64,000 nucleotides of DNA from Scedosporium boydii (GCA_002221725.1 NJFT01000091.1:80917-144916), one strand, 5' to 3'; positions 10,112-23,900 are shown, counted from the stretch's first letter. Numbers and translations are program-made. The notes: generated by a model not told the origin, from the sequence alone.

Positions 10112-12302
10112 ATGAGACCAGTTGCTCCCTCTCTCGACGTCATGGCCGCTACCGCGAATGCCAACGCTGAATCCAACGACCAAGCCTCCCGCTCGTCGTC
10201 CACCATATCATCACCACTCGGGCCCGACAACGAGGAATCCGACTTCTTCATGAACAACGATGACTCGGAAACTTCTCTAGCGGTCCCTAATTTCCAGGCG
10301 ATGAACGTCCGCGACAGCTCCCCCGAAGAGGACGCCATCCAAGCCCCGATCCACCGCTTACCAAACGAGATCCTCATCAGCATCTTTGCGAAGCTTGAGA
10401 GGCCTGGGGAGATTCTTCAGTGCATGCTGACCTGCAAGAGGTGGGCCCGGAATGCCGTCGATCTTCTCTGGCACCGCCCGCTGTGCTCCTCATGGGATAA
10501 CTTTGAGATTATCTGCCGCGCCATGCAGAACGAGAAATATCAGAATCCCTACTTCGCCTACCATACCTTTATCAAGCGCTTGAATCTTGCGGCCCTGGCC
10601 GACAGCTTAAACGACGGAAGCGTTATGCCGCTGGGCATCTGCAACCGAGTCGAGCGCCTGACACTGACCAACTGCGAGGGACTCCACGATACGGGCGTCA
10701 TGGCCCTCGTCGAGAACAACACTTCGTTACACGCTCTCGACATCTCGGGTCTAGCACAGATCACCGAGCAGACCATTCTAGCCGTCGCTGCTCACTGCAA
10801 ACGGCTTCAAGGCTTGAACATTTCCGGTTGTCATAAGGTGTCTAATGAGAGCATGATTGAGCTCGCGAAGAACTGCCGTTACATTAAGCGGGTGGGGTTT
10901 TTTCTTTTTCCTTCTTTCTCCCTTTCCCTACCAGAGCCTGAACCGTCCCCCAGCCCCGTAATGCTTCTACGTACTGACCCTCGACTTCTCAGCTTAAACT
11001 CAACGGATGCCACCAGCTACGCGATGACGCCATCCAGGCCTTTGCCGACCACTGTCCAAACATTCTCGAGATTGACCTCCATGAATGCCTTAATATCACC
11101 AACGAACCCATCACCGCCCTCTTCCTCCAAGGACGAGCGCTCCGAGAACTCCGACTCGCCAATTGCGAGCTCATCAATGATGGCGCGTTCCTCTCCCTGC
11201 CCCCGGACAGGAAGTACGAGAACTTACGCATCCTTGACCTCACGGCGTGCGCGCGCGTCACCGACGCCGCGGTCCAGAAGATTATGGAAGTCGCACCACG
11301 ACTGCGCAACGTAGTGCTCGCCAAGTGCCGCAATATCACCGATGCATCCGTGTACGCCATTTCCAAGCTCGGCAAGAATCTCCATTACATCCACCTAGGA
11401 CATTGCGGGCAGATCACCGATGAGGCTGTGAAACGCCTAGTCCACAGCTGCAATAGGATTCGGTATATCGATCTAGGATGCTGCACGAACCTCACGGACG
11501 AGTCTATTATGCGTCTCGCTACCCTGCCCAAGCTGAAGCGAATCGGGCTGGTGAAGTGCAACCAAATCACGGACGAGTCCGTCATTGCGCTGGCGAGGCG
11601 CCACACTCGCGCTCGACGCGATGCGCACGGAAACTTTATCGGGAACGACTATTACGTGTCTAGTTTAGAGCGCGTCCACCTTAGTTACTGCCTGAATCTT
11701 ACCCTAAAGGTGCGTTTTCTCTAACCTCTCTCTCCCTCCCCTGCTCTCTCTCTCCTTCTCTCTGTCTCCCCTTCTCCTTCCTGGTAGCAGAACCTTACTG
11801 ACTTTCGGCACTACAGAGCATCATCCAACTACTAAACGCATGTCCTCGCTTAACACACCTGAGCCTGACGGGTGTTCAAGCCTTCCTCAGGGACGAGTTC
11901 CAGCAGTTCGGACGCGAAGCACCGCGGGAGTTTACTGAACACCAGCGGCAAGTGTTTTGCGTGTTTTCCGGAAACTGCGTGAACCAACTCCGGGACTATC
12001 TCAACTCCGCAAGCGAATACCAGAGCCTCCGAGGTGAAGGTTCGAGGTTCCGTGTTACCCAACCGGCGGCGGGGTCAGTGCAATGGATACCACTGATAGG
12101 GCCAGATGTGGGCGAAGAGCAGGATGCCGAGGGACCTAACATGTTGGACGGCAGCGAGGTGGAAGCTAACGGAGTGGGAGTGCCGCCTCCTCCCCCACCT
12201 CCACCACCTGCGCCAGCAACATTACCTGGACCTCCTGGACAGGCGGTATCTGTTTTTGCTACACAAGCACCGAGCCCCGGCACGCCCGAGTCTGGACTGT
12301 AG
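10112..12302 (+). CDS. grrA: F-box/leucine-rich-repeat protein, SCF ubiquitin-ligase subunit GrrA
   Basis: Substrate receptor of an SCF E3 ubiquitin ligase, orthologous in layout to yeast Grr1, which controls nutrient signalling and cyclin turnover; in Aspergillus nidulans GrrA is needed for meiosis and ascospore formation. Exons are 10112-10891, 10993-11709 and 11817-12302, with clean GT/AG ends and matching phase, giving 660 residues. The F-box is at about 80-122 (HRLPNEILISIF, then CMLTCKRWARNAVDLLW) and binds Skp1. Cysteine-containing LRRs fill about 155-545, with repeated L-x-NC/GC and ITDE-type motifs. The C-terminus ends in a polyproline stretch (about 620-640). A second in-frame ATG lies ten codons in, at 10142. 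Intron 2 is a CT-rich microsatellite. The long leader upstream suggests translational control, but this is not shown. Confidence 0.96.
11722..11775 (+). repeat. CT-rich microsatellite in grrA intron 2
   Basis: Nearly pure C/T stretch with CTCTCT runs, lying wholly within intron 2. Such tracts are length-variable and probably have no function beyond the polypyrimidine content. Confidence 0.7.
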
Positions 12303-15300
12303 CGTTGAGCAATTTCTTTCTTTTTCTCTTCTCTTATTCTTTTTTTTTCCCTTTCCATATAAGATTGGTAGAAAAATGATTCCCATTTCATAGCGTCGGT
12401 AAAGAAGTCTCTGGCAGAGGTCGGTCGGCAAAGGCACAGGCACTGGTTGCGAAGTTTGCATTAGCAGGGTCACACACACGCACACACATACGCAGAACAC
12501 ACGATATAGAGCGCATGATTAAGAAGGGAACAAGGGCATTAAGGGCATGGAATCTGATTTTTCTTCCCTTTTTTGGACTTTTTTTTTATAACTTTTTCAC
12601 CAATGATTATACGACACGCAGCATACTGGACTGTATTCGGTACAGCCTCTCAGACTAGAGAGGCATGGGAAGGATATATTCTGGGAAGGACATGAGTGGA
12701 AACGGGATTAGTGGGAGGTTGTAGTTTATACGGGCTGCGTTTGCATTGACAGGTCTTTTGCCCTCAGGCAGAGAGGCGATTATCCCCAAGGCCTTGTATT
12801 TCTCTTTACCGCGTCCTCATCCTCATCTTTACTCGAATACATATATTTAAAGTTATTTTTATCTTTTTCTTCGCAGACTTGTATTTCAGAGTCGAGTGAC
12901 TTTTTGATCCACTGAGGCGCAGAGAGAAGAGGGCATACGCGTACATTGTGGAGATCACCAGAGATGTAACAAGTTTTGACAGCTTTCGCAAAAGCCTCAG
13001 ATCCAGTGGTTTCTATCCACTGTCCGCTGTCCACGGCCTCCTGTCTCGTATATCCGTTCATCCTGGTATCATGAATGCGCGAAGGTTGAGAGGATATGCT
13101 TATTCCTGGGATGAAACAGGGATACGTAGATGATGAACATGCAAAGGCACAGTGGAGTGTTTTCGTCAACCCTCATCTATTTTTAACAAACTTTAGCAAG
13201 AGGCAAACCTCCGTGGTCAAATCACGGATGGCGAAGGGGACGAGTCTCAAACGTGGAGGCATCAAGTTTTACCCCGCTACAGAGGCTGTGCTAGCGCCGG
13301 TGTCCTCAGAGTTTCCCGTGTTTCGTGGGTGGGGTTTTTTACTCTGTCTGTCCCAAGAGAGCCACAAGTCGCGTGCTGGAATTCAATTGATGTCTCTTGC
13401 ACTCGTTCCAGGGACAGTGTCCAAGTCGGTACGAAAAAGGCCGAGCAATGTTTGAGGAGGCGCTCGCCCCATTTTAACCTTGTTAGAGGTTCCGTGGCGG
13501 TGGGTAAGTCGGCGTGGGTTTCTCAAGTTCTCAGGCCTGGCCGCATTGAGGCGTTCAGTTGGTTTGCCCCATCCTCGGCCAATCGGTTGGAGTAATCTAC
13601 TAGTTTTTGGGTTTTGGGAGGGAGGCGCTGCTCAGGGGATGAAAGGTGGTGGTCGAAGCGTGGGTGGTCCATGAGCTTTTTCCCTTTGGGCCTTGGATGA
13701 TTGGATTACGAGTGTGGGATGGGATTGAGTTTGTTGGGAGTTTTGGGGAAGAACCGTTCGAGTTCTTGACGCCTTCGACAAGTAATAAACGGGATGGTGG
13801 GAGCATTGGTACAGGAACGAGTACGAAGTAACGTTTTCTATTTCTGTTCCTTTGTTCTTACTAGTACTCCGTACTGGAGAAGAGGGCTTCAGCTCCGGGA
13901 GCGATGCTGACCGAAAGGTCTTGTCCTGGACGGTTTCCATCCAAAGTGGTGTGTCCATGGTGTGAGGTTAATTTCGGGTCCTCGTGCGCTGGAGTCTGCC
14001 AATATTCGCAGCTTGTTGGAGCGGGATCGACAGAGATAGTCACGAGTGCAGCACGAGATTTTCTTAGAGCTTTCCTCCAGGCTGCAGTATTTTTTCTCAT
14101 TCTGATGGGAATATCGGGCTAGATTCCCGTGCGGGTGGGAGGATGGGACATCGTGGGAGGGTGTGACCTTCCGTTCCGTCGACTAGTTGCAGAACTATTG
14201 ATGGTTTCATGCATTTTCCGGCGATGATACATTGGGTTTGGGGGGTGAACTGGGACGGTTTCTCTACAGAGAGGGGAGGGAAGAGAGATAGAGACATTGA
14301 GGACACGGTTCGGCCAATCTCTTAAGCAATACCGTCTCTGGGGGAAAACGAGTACGAAGGGCTGGTCTATACTCAGTGTTTGTGGCAGAAGGGAGGGTCC
14401 CGGGAGTTGCCAACCGATCACCAATATCGCAACGCGCTAATTGTCGATCCTGAGGCTGGGTTTGTCTTGAATGTGCCCGTCGGCTAGCATTTGGAATAAG
14501 AGAGCATTGGGTGGGAACAAACTGGACTGCAAGTGAGCAAGTGAAAACAGGAAAGGATGAGCATTTTGCAGGGTACGAAGTACACTACTTCGTACATCGA
14601 TGATAGACATCGAGACAAGGGCAGACCTGATGGTGTGCAGATGTACCTTCCCCGGAGAGACCAGATGGAGCTAATAGAACCAGGGGCGTTTCTACGAAGT
14701 ACATAGTATCTGTTCAGGACAGGAAGCCCGTTCGGCACGCCGCTCGAAAGTGGTGGCGCCGTCACCGCCAGCGTCAGGGGATTCGGGAACGAGTGGCCGA
14801 GCAGCACCGGCGCTGGTGCAACGGCGGAGCCAAAGAAAAAGGTTTTTTTCCTAATTTAGACCCCCTTTTTCCATTCAAGCCAGCCAATTTGTCTCGCCGC
14901 CGTTCCCAGCCAGCCCATTGAATTGGGTCTCTTTTGCTGGTCGGCGCATGATCCGACGGGACCACATCATCGAACCCACGATTGCGCACGTCGCGGCTCG
15001 TCGATTGGACGATGGGGGTTTATTTGTTGAGGGAAGGAAGGGAAGCCTCTTCCTGGTAGCCGTTTAGTCTATATACTTGCGTCCCTTGTGGATGGGAGGC
15101 AAAAGGATGCAGACAAATGGGTGCGTCCTGATCTAAAGTTTGACTTCGACCTTGGGAACAGGGATGGATCGAATGGATCAAATAGATACATTGCGCCTGG
15201 CCGAGAGAAACTAAGATGATCGAACGAAGCGCAGGCAGCACTGGAATGGTTTAAATTGTCGCACCACCGTCGGTCGCTTTTTTTACCTTAGTTCACTAGT

Positions 15301-16705
15301 CGGTCTTTGTTGTTTAATACCATTGAAGTATTAAACTATTACTCGAAAAAGAGGCTTCGATACGACTCTGGCCCGTGGTTCATTTATTTGGAGCGGGCAT
15401 CCCATCCCCAACCCTTTGGTTCTTGAGTTGTTTCGGTTCCCTGGCCAGCCAACTTTTTGTTTTAATTTTATATATTGTTCCCTTTGCTTCATCAGGCTTG
15501 CTTTCGCCCGGTCCGCGTTTGGCATCTCATGCGTTGTTGTGTCGACCGCTCGCTGCGTGTAATATCTATCCCGTCCGCCGATTCCTCTTCCTCGCCTTTG
15601 CACCGAGATCGATACACCGACCAGAGAGAAAGCGGCTCGATCTAGAGACTTGCTCGAGAAACTTGATCTCCCCCTCTCGAGAAGAAGCATATTCGACGTG
15701 TCTCCCTCTATATTCACCGCCCGCCCGACCTCCATGATCGACGTCCTTGCTTTCTGCAAGTTAAATTGACCAAGAGTGATCGACGAACAACACCATCAGT
15801 CGCAAAAACCGGCGACATCACGCCTTTCTTTTTCCTGCATTCCTAGACGTCTGGGCCCCTGTTTCTCATATCATATATGAAAGTAAGGTACGTGTATGCC
15901 GTGCGTCTCCAAACGCGTAACCCCTTCTTCTTCGGCTTCTTATCAAGTCCTGTTTGCCTGCCCCTTGTTCCCTTGTCGCTCTCGTCCGTGTCCTGCATCT
16001 TCTGCTTGAGCCGGGTCCTGCGTACATCGATACCTGGATCACCCAAAGTCTTGGGAGACTTATCGATCAAAGCTACATCAGTCTCCCGTCTTGGCACTTT
16101 GTACCTTAATTCAGCCTCCGCTCTTGTTACTTTTTGCTTTTCATCCTTTCTTCACCTTTCGAAGGCTTGTTTTCATGTCACAATACCTACTTTGTTCTCT
16201 TGTTTTTCCCTCATCCGCATAATATTATTTCTTATTCTTCTTTGTCTCGGATCGAACTGCTGGCTAGTTTACCTGCTCTGGGCTTTCGATCTTGTTCCGC
16301 TCCCGCCCATGTCTCTCGCTGTCTTGTCCATTCCAGTCCGGTCTCTTTTCATCGCTTTTATACCACTTTGATACTTTATCCTTCTTTCACCTCCCTTTCA
16401 TTTCTTTGCTCTTATACCCTTCTTCTCGTATGGTCTCGCTTAGCCTGAGGCAAAACATTACCCGGCAACGAAACCTGTCTTTTTCCCGTCCGTTATACTC
16501 GGTAATATATAAGTCTTATTATTGACACTTTCCACCTTGGCAAAATCTAGAAGCCGGGTATAGAGACGGTTTAATATTAGAAGAACACTCAACGGCCCCT
16601 ACAAAACCTCAACGAGTCCTTCCTTTCTCTGGGGGAGGAGCACGACGACAATCGTTTACATCCATCACCATCCAACAGAAAAGACCCAATTCAGCCACAA
16701 ACACC
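12303..16705. other. 4.4 kb gene-free region, upstream half-leader of the BAR gene
   Basis: No gene could be supported between grrA and the BAR-domain gene, both on the plus strand. The first part (12303-15250) is mixed sequence with three TACGAAGTA/TACTTCGTA motifs at 14574-14701 and a TACTCCGTA at 13865. From about 15300 to 16700 the plus strand is C/T-rich, including long T/C runs around 16130-16450, consistent with a promoter and an unusually long 5' leader. Hydrophobic open frames in that part are a by-product of the pyrimidine bias. A small cysteine-poor gene hidden here cannot be excluded. Confidence 0.45.
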
Positions 16706-18199
16706 ATGAAGATCACCAAGAAATTCGACCGCGCCTTCCACTGGGCCGGCGAAAAGATGGGCTCCGAGGCCAAGACGAGCCACTCCGACGAATTCAAGAT
16801 GCTAGAGACCGAGATGGCCCTGAGGATTGACGGTGCCGAGCGTCTGCACAAGTCTACGACGGCCTACGTCAAATGGGCTGGGAAGCGGAACGAAGTGTTT
16901 GAGGATAAGGAGAAAGGGCTTCCGGGCAGCTATTTAGGGAGGACGATGGTAAGCCATGGCGAGGATTTTGAGCACGATTCTGAGTATGGAAACTCTTTGA
17001 TTGGTATGTTCTTTTCAGAGGAGAGAAACTTGTGTGTTGATGTGAATTGTGTTCTGGGCTAACCGTGTGGTCTTACAGCTGTTGGTCGGACAAACGAGCG
17101 ACTTGCTAGCATCCAGGAACAATACACCGCTGAGATCACGAGCACATGGCTCGAGTCGCTCAACCGGTCCCTCGCCATGATGAAAGACTACCAGGTATGT
17201 TAGAAACGTGCGACCCCCCCCCCCCCCCCCCAACTCAACTCACTAACACGCACGTCCCAGGCCGCCAGGAAAAAGCTCGAATCGCGCCGACTCGCCTACG
17301 ACACAAGCATCTCCAAAGCTCAAAGATCCAAACGCGAAGACTTCCGCCTCGAAGAAGAAGTCCGCTCCTCCAAAGCCAAATTCGAAGAAGCCAACGAGGA
17401 CGTCCTCCGCCGCATGCAGGACATCAAGGAGGCCGAGACCGACAGCCTCCGCGAGCTAGGCACCTTTCTCGACGCGCAGCTGGATTTCCACGAGCGCTGC
17501 ACCGAGGAGCTGAGACGCGCGAGGGAGGAGCTGGCGAGTGCTTCGAGGAGGGGGTCGAGTGGGGGGAGGGTTACGGTGTCGCCGCCTAGAAGTCGGCCTT
17601 CGTTGTTGAATTACTCGTATAATTCGTATACTAGCGAGAATTCGGTTGGTCGAGAGCAGCAGCATGTTTACGAGGAAGAGTACGGAGAGCCTGAGCAGCA
17701 TCCCGCGCAGAGAATGGGCTCTGTACGTGTGTCGACGAGACGGCCGCCGCCAGAGGTCCCCTCGCGAGCGCAGACCTTTGGAAGATCGAACTCCATCGTC
17801 GGACGATCACCGCCCACGCCTTCGCCAAGCTTCGAACACCGCGTGTCTACGCACCAGATGATTCCCATTCCGACGGGCAACATGCGCGCGCAACTACGCC
17901 CCGTCAGCAGGATCAACACCGACGTCACCTCGTCCTCCTCGGGTTCCTCCTACTCGCGCGGTCATAACAACGTCTTCGCCGACGGATACGACGACGAGAC
18001 TCCTGACAGCGCCAGTCTGAGTCCCGAATGGGGTCCCTCAGATCGCTGCGCGAGTCCGGCTACGAGCCATAGTAGTTGGAGCAGGAGCACGACGGGGAGC
18101 AGTTTTGGGCAGAGAAAGGCGCCGCCTCCGCCTCCGCCTCCGCCTTGTCGGTCGAAGAAGCCGCCGCCGCCGATTCCTCCGAAGAGGGAGTTTTATTAA
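16706..18199 (+). CDS. BAR-domain protein with proline-rich tail, 3 exons
   Basis: Membrane-curving protein of the amphiphysin/Rvs type, expected at endocytic or other curved membranes. Exons are 16706-17003, 17079-17194 and 17261-18199 (introns GTATGT..CAG and GTATGT..CAG, phases join), giving 450 residues. The BAR domain covers about 1-245: MKITKKFDRAFHWAGEKMG at the start, SYLGRTMVSHGEDF in the middle, then coiled-coil helices rich in Lys/Glu (ARKKLESRRLAYD). The rest is disordered and Ser/Pro-rich, and the last 20 residues contain a run of prolines then PIPPKREFY, a likely SH3 ligand. No SH3 domain of its own is visible. Intron 2 contains an 18-base C homopolymer. The preceding 1.4 kb is a pyrimidine-rich leader. 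Confidence 0.93.
17214..17231 (+). repeat. Poly-C tract (18 C) in BAR-gene intron 2
   Basis: Eighteen consecutive C residues just after the donor site of intron 2. Long C runs are unstable in replication and sequencing, so the exact length is uncertain. Confidence 0.9.
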
Positions 18200-20900
18200 G
18201 ACTATGCTATTGGGGGGTTGTTATTGTACGATGGGTGGAAATGAGGGTAGGCTTATATTTTATGTTTTGGGACGGCCTTTTTATAAATATGCTTGCTGGT
18301 CATGACATTGTAATACTTGGGATAAAAGTTTCATGGGAGTTGGACTTCTTTGGGTTGGGAATAGGTGTTGGGCTAAAGAATGTGAATCCAAGGGATGAAC
18401 ACGCCACGCAATTCTGGTGGGCGTAAATATTTCTGTGTTTAACGAGCTGTCTGGACTTTCGAGTGATCTTACCTGAGACTTGTGAAATGCCCTAACCTGT
18501 TCGGCGGAGTTGATCCTCCGATGTAGTGGGTGCGTTCTAAGGTTGAGTGAGGTTCAGTGACAGACTGGAAGGAAACGAAGCAGACTATTCGCCGTAGATC
18601 AGCTCACGCATGAAGATGAAGGCGGAGGCGGGGACTAAGACATGTCTCAAATAGCCCTTCGGTTCATTTCAAGAGCTTGAACGTAGACCCCCCCAACCTT
18701 CGTTTCCCTCAGAGGACAGGATCAGCTCACGCTCTCCAGATCCGCTGGGCACAGGAACCGGGCAGACCAGTCCCGTATGCTCCACTCCAGACTGTTGATA
18801 CCTGGACTGCATTTTCCATCAGCGCCTAAAGTACCGAACAGCCCGTGGCAGTGGTACGTTTGCTCTTCTCTCCGAATACGGAGACGACTGAGACATATCG
18901 ATATCTTCACCAAGGAGGCGGACGATAACAGGATCTTCAAGGGAAAACAGGAGGAATTGGAATTGGAGGAATTGGAATTGAACGTAGCCCCTTGATCGGA
19001 GGGAGGGAGGGATAGGAAGAGGGGACAGCTTGAGAGCTGGGATAATGTGTTCCTCCTTCGCAAGCAAGCATTGCATGTCGCGAACATCAATTTCATCTAC
19101 ATGTGTAACCAAGGCAAGCGTTTGCAGACCACCCTCATTGGATCGACTATTGTGTTTGCCAGGCATCTCCAACCATATTGATCCATGCATGTAGTTGGCA
19201 AGACTTGGCAGCTCTGGCACTCCCAATCTCCTCCTGTGATGGATTCTGGGGGTCTATAAAATCCCCCCTTTCCTCCCCTCGTCCCAGCTTTCAAGGTCTC
19301 CTCCATCATCTCACCTATGCCTGTGATCTTTACCCTTTCTTTACCTTGATCTATCCATCTACTCTTTCTACTCTTCACTACGCTATCGAGCTCCGACTGC
19401 AATCGTGGGGCAGGAAAAGGAGACAGCACCTAGGGGGCTAGTCGTGCGGTCTAGGAGAGGTAACTATTGTCCCCGTTTCCCAACGATGAGGAGATCTACT
19501 GTTGATTCTGACAACGAGACTTGTTGTCAAAAAGGGGACAAGGGGAACTGCCAGGTGGTCTAGTGGCCCAGCTCTTCGAAACACCGAGCCGTCTTACACC
19601 GTGACGGGACCACCCGAGATATCAATTCACCACTCCCTCGAGCACTTCACGATGAATCCTCTTCTTAGTGGGGATTCTCCACAACCGCCCGCAGTACAAT
19701 GAACCGAACCTCCATATTGAAGATTCGGCCACGGCCATATTTGGGTCACGTCAACTGGTGGACAGGCCTGGCTATATCTGGGCTTGAGCCTGACCGCTGT
19801 CGAAAGCACTGACTCGCCATCTCCGAATAAATATACAACCTGGAAACCCGCGGGAAAGTGGCAGGATATTATTTGCCCCAGGGACATCCCGACGAAGTCG
19901 ATACCAAGGCGTGTTCGTCCGTTTGTTCTTCTACTTTTACAATGTTATATACAAGCGAAAAGCACCTTCTCCAAATCTGTTCTATATTCATCAATGGCGT
20001 TCGCGTTCGCGTCCCACGGCGAATGCGAGCAGAGAACTCTCGTCCTTGTTGAAATGGAAACTTCGATTGGACCCTGTCGAGCCTTCGCTTGCAAGATGCG
20101 TCAGATAGAGCCCATGATCCTACGGAGGAATGAAGATCCAGAGGCCGTCAGCAGCTTGAGGGATAGCCTGCTGACCCTTTAGGGACTTACTCTCTATATA
20201 ACCCTACAGTACACTCCTGCAAGATCAGTGGTGCCCTTGATGAAGTCCTCGCTGGAATTGGCTAGCTTCCACGTCAAGGCTGAGTATTTGAATGGGCTAT
20301 CCAAGGAGCCTATCAAGCATTGTTCGGCGCCAGCGTTAAATATTTCCTGATAATCCCTGGAATCACTTTTTTTTTCCATCATATATCGCTGTCGCCGTCC
20401 TCGGTCACCTTCCCCGAACCCAACACTCCGATCCCCGACGCGGTGCTCGGGTGATGTCGTTCCAGCGATGCGTGTGCCACCCTAGCCCGGTAGGATCCCA
20501 CAGGGTACACTCGGGCGAAGCAACTCTCTCACTGGGCACAATGCCGTCAAAATCCTTCAGAAGGAAATTTCACCTGGAAGGACAAAGTGGCCAAATTGCG
20601 AATAGCGAATTTCAGGGCTGCCGTCCACCTGGTTCTTATAGCTGGACGTAACACAACTCGGAGCTTCCCAAGCATTGCTCCGCCCTATGTGTTAAGGATG
20701 ACAGAGACACCCTGAAGAACAACCCTACATAGCTTCACACTAAGCGAAATGCTGAGCTGTTAGTATGTGGAATAGTTGACAGCGAACTCTGATGCTCGTT
20801 ACTAACTCCTATAAGTTTCTCAAGCTCGACCAAGACGGATCACGATGCAAATAATACTAGATGAAGAGGTCATACGTGTACCTGAAGAGTCCCCGAGGAG
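18200..20900. other. Gene-poor region, no gene supported
   Basis: Downstream of the BAR gene. It contains a short GGAATT tandem repeat at about 18953-18980 and the first TATATA motifs (19946, 20195) of the cluster described further on. A stretch near 19556 resembles a tRNA box A but has no proper T arm. Open frames are short and lack recognisable motifs. Confidence 0.45.
18953..18980 (+). repeat. GGAATT short tandem repeat
   Basis: Interrupted tandem of the hexamer GGAATT (four units with one GGA interruption). Simple-sequence repeat in noncoding DNA. Confidence 0.7.
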
Positions 20901-20989
20901 CTGTTAGCTGTGTGGAAAGCCCAGAGCGCAGCTGGTCTGCCTGACACAAGAAGCGAGGTTAGCGTTGAGACCTCGAAAGACGACACCTT

Positions 20990-23900
20990 GACCGAGAAAC
21001 AATGGAAGGCGATGTCCAAAATTATTCATATATACCACACCCCTTCCTGGTGCCCTCAGGCAAATATGCCGCCATACGATGGCAGGACTCCAGCACCGTT
21101 TCAGGGATATCGACACAAACTTCTATTCCTCCTCGTTTTATATACGGACACTTCTTCCCGTGCCACAGGCCAGCAGGGCAAGTTTCTTGGCCGGCCCCAC
21201 AGGCATACATAGCTCTATTTCTGGGACCTTCTGGGACGCATCAACATGCTTTTACAGATATATGACGATATTTTGCGTTGCGTCCCTCCCAAGGATACTA
21301 ATCAACAGGAGGGTCTCCTTCTCGCCGCTCAATTGCAATCCAGTTTGAACACCACCGCCCCCGCCCCCGCCGCGTACTCCATTGTACGTTGCCATCCCCC
21401 TCTCCCCTCTTATGTCGCTTTCCTTCGTGGTACTAACTCTGCTCATACTCTGTAGGTGCAAACAATAACCCACAGGAGGTCTTCAACATTTCTCTCTCCC
21501 CACTCGTATCCATTCCGAAAATCGTCATGAGCCAGTCGGCGGAATTCAGGCGCCATTGCTATCACTGACGGCGACGCTCGTTCGAGTGGAGCCGGGCGGC
21601 CCTTGATTTCTCCCGAGTGCTTACCGCCTTCGTGTGTGGTTTCGTCTCTGGAGATTTACTCTTTATATACCCGTAAGAAGCTCTTCATCCACCTTCTGTT
21701 ATGGACAGAGTTGCACCTGCAGGTGCTGAGGGGCACATTTGCAGATATATATACATCAACAATCCCGACATGGAAGGGGCCATTCTTGGGCAGGGGTGCC
21801 ATAGCAAGATGGCCCTGGGTTCGTTCCGAAGGAAGGGATATACTGGATTCCAACTTCTATATACGCTAAAAGGCGATGGGGTGTCTCATTGCCCAGAAAA
21901 GAATAGACCTTTTACCACCTCTCTGTAAGTTAAACGTGGTCTCTTCAATATCAGATCTGTTGACGATAAGTATTCCTTTCCCGTCACGAGTCTGGCTTCT
22001 AACGCACAAACGAGAAATCAAATGACTGATAAAAACGCTTGAGCAAGACGCTCGTGAGTGCAAACTAGAGGACAAGCAGCGAAGGCATGAGAGCGATGAA
22101 GGCTGGGAGAATTTTAGGGACTGTGACAAGCGCGTTGAGGAGAAGTTTGAGAATGAGCTCGACCGCATTCAGCATACGGATACCGCTCTCGAAACTATCT
22201 TCCTCAAGTTCTCTCACGATTCCGGGCGTCGAGATCTGGAGATGAACGCACTCGAAAATATATATAAGCCTGATCATAAAGAGAAGACCGCTGGCCACCA
22301 AGATCGTATATACAGCAATGTGCTCCCATAAGGATTCGATACGGCGGGCTGTATGTCGTCAATGCAGTCCAGAGATTCATCAACGAGCATGGAGGGAAGT
22401 ATTTCCAGTACAGGTTGGCGGCCGTATATCGATCCATTTTGAGATGCCTCGACATGGTTACCACGATAGAGTTCCCCGCATCCTCCTAGATGAAGACGCC
22501 GACCTCTCGTTTATCAAAGGACACATCCTCAACGTTATATATACCGCGACTCTCTACAGTTTCCCAGCCGAGGTGGGGAGAGCGTCAGGTCCTCACAAGG
22601 CCAGATCTGCTCCTTCGCGAAAGGTCCGACTGTCTGTATCATCTTGGTTTTAACGGAGAACGTTCGATACAACCTTGCCAAGAATGTGCAGAGTTTATGG
22701 AGGACGGCCTCAGCTATACATCCGCACAAAGGTTCATGGTGTCAAGTATCACGCATATGTGTCGTGGGATGCCCGGAGAAACCCAATGCCATTCGAGTTG
22801 GCCGGGTAAATAGGAAGGCGGATCAAGAACCTGCAGTAACAGGGTCAAGACGAGGATATCAACTCTCGGCCAGCTAGAGTATTCTCCTTCCACTTTCTTT
22901 CTCATATACGTTTACTCTCTACTCTCCCGCCCGACTCTGCCCACGCAATGACTTTCGGGTGCGCGCTCTCTATGCACAGCTTCCCAAAGACCGCTTAGCC
23001 CTGATTTCAGATATTGCCGCTGAGAATATATGACACCCATCCATGCGGAGGTGCGAAGAATCCTGATTCGTTCGTTTCTTGTGCCGCGGCAGATGAGAAC
23101 CAGGAAGTTCTTCACTTTCAAGCAGTCAAACGACGCACGGTTGGAGCCTCCTCGCTGCGATCTGTCCGTCTGGCGGGGGAACATGAAAGAAGCCCGAAGG
23201 CATTTCATGAGGATTATATAGCTGGGTAGTGTTGACAACCGACTGCTCTTAAAGATATTCGAGAGGAGCCCAGACAGCGACGAATCAATCATCGATTTGC
23301 TGCGTTAGTATATACAAGTTTAGAACGGCGAAAGGGCGCCAAATCCGTCCCAAGTTTGTCTGGTGTGACAGGCGTGGGAAGTATTGCCAAACCGTTGAGC
23401 ACAGCCCAGTTCAATGTACTGGACGCCGATGACGGCACAGAGAAATTATCTCATGAACGATCAACAACGTTATGTATGTTTCAGTCTCGCCAGCCAATAT
23501 CATCAATATGGGGCCACTGCGCCGCTCGAGCACTTGGCTATGACCGGAGAACAAGCTCTCTCATCAGCCGCCACACATTGGAGTCATTTGGAACGGCCAT
23601 TTGGAAGGACTGATCCAAATATGCTCGACGTGGATTTGCCCCTATTGCCGAGGCGAACGTATAGACGCCTTCCCGGAGAGTTGGGGAAGAGCAATGAAAT
23701 CGTCCAAGTAGTTTTCACTTTTACAATCCAGTGAACACATGGCATCCCTTGCCGACATGTCGTCTGGGAATATTTGAAGCACAAGATGCCCCCGGAACTA
23801 GAAGTCTCTTTCACTGCCACTGGTATTGGGAGCGGGATTTAGCCTTTGTCTGAGAACAGCATCGCCATATTGTGCTCGATCCTCATATAGCTAAGGCAAA

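Noticed and set aside
15877..16371. 164-codon open frame before the BAR gene, hydrophobic
   Set aside because: Its composition (Leu, Ser, Phe, Pro) is what a C/T-rich strand gives in any frame. It has no motifs and fits a leader better than a gene.
19552..19610. tRNA-like sequence with a box A match (TGGTCTAGTGG)
   Set aside because: The TTCGAA that follows is only about 15 bases away and no acceptor, anticodon or T stem can be folded.
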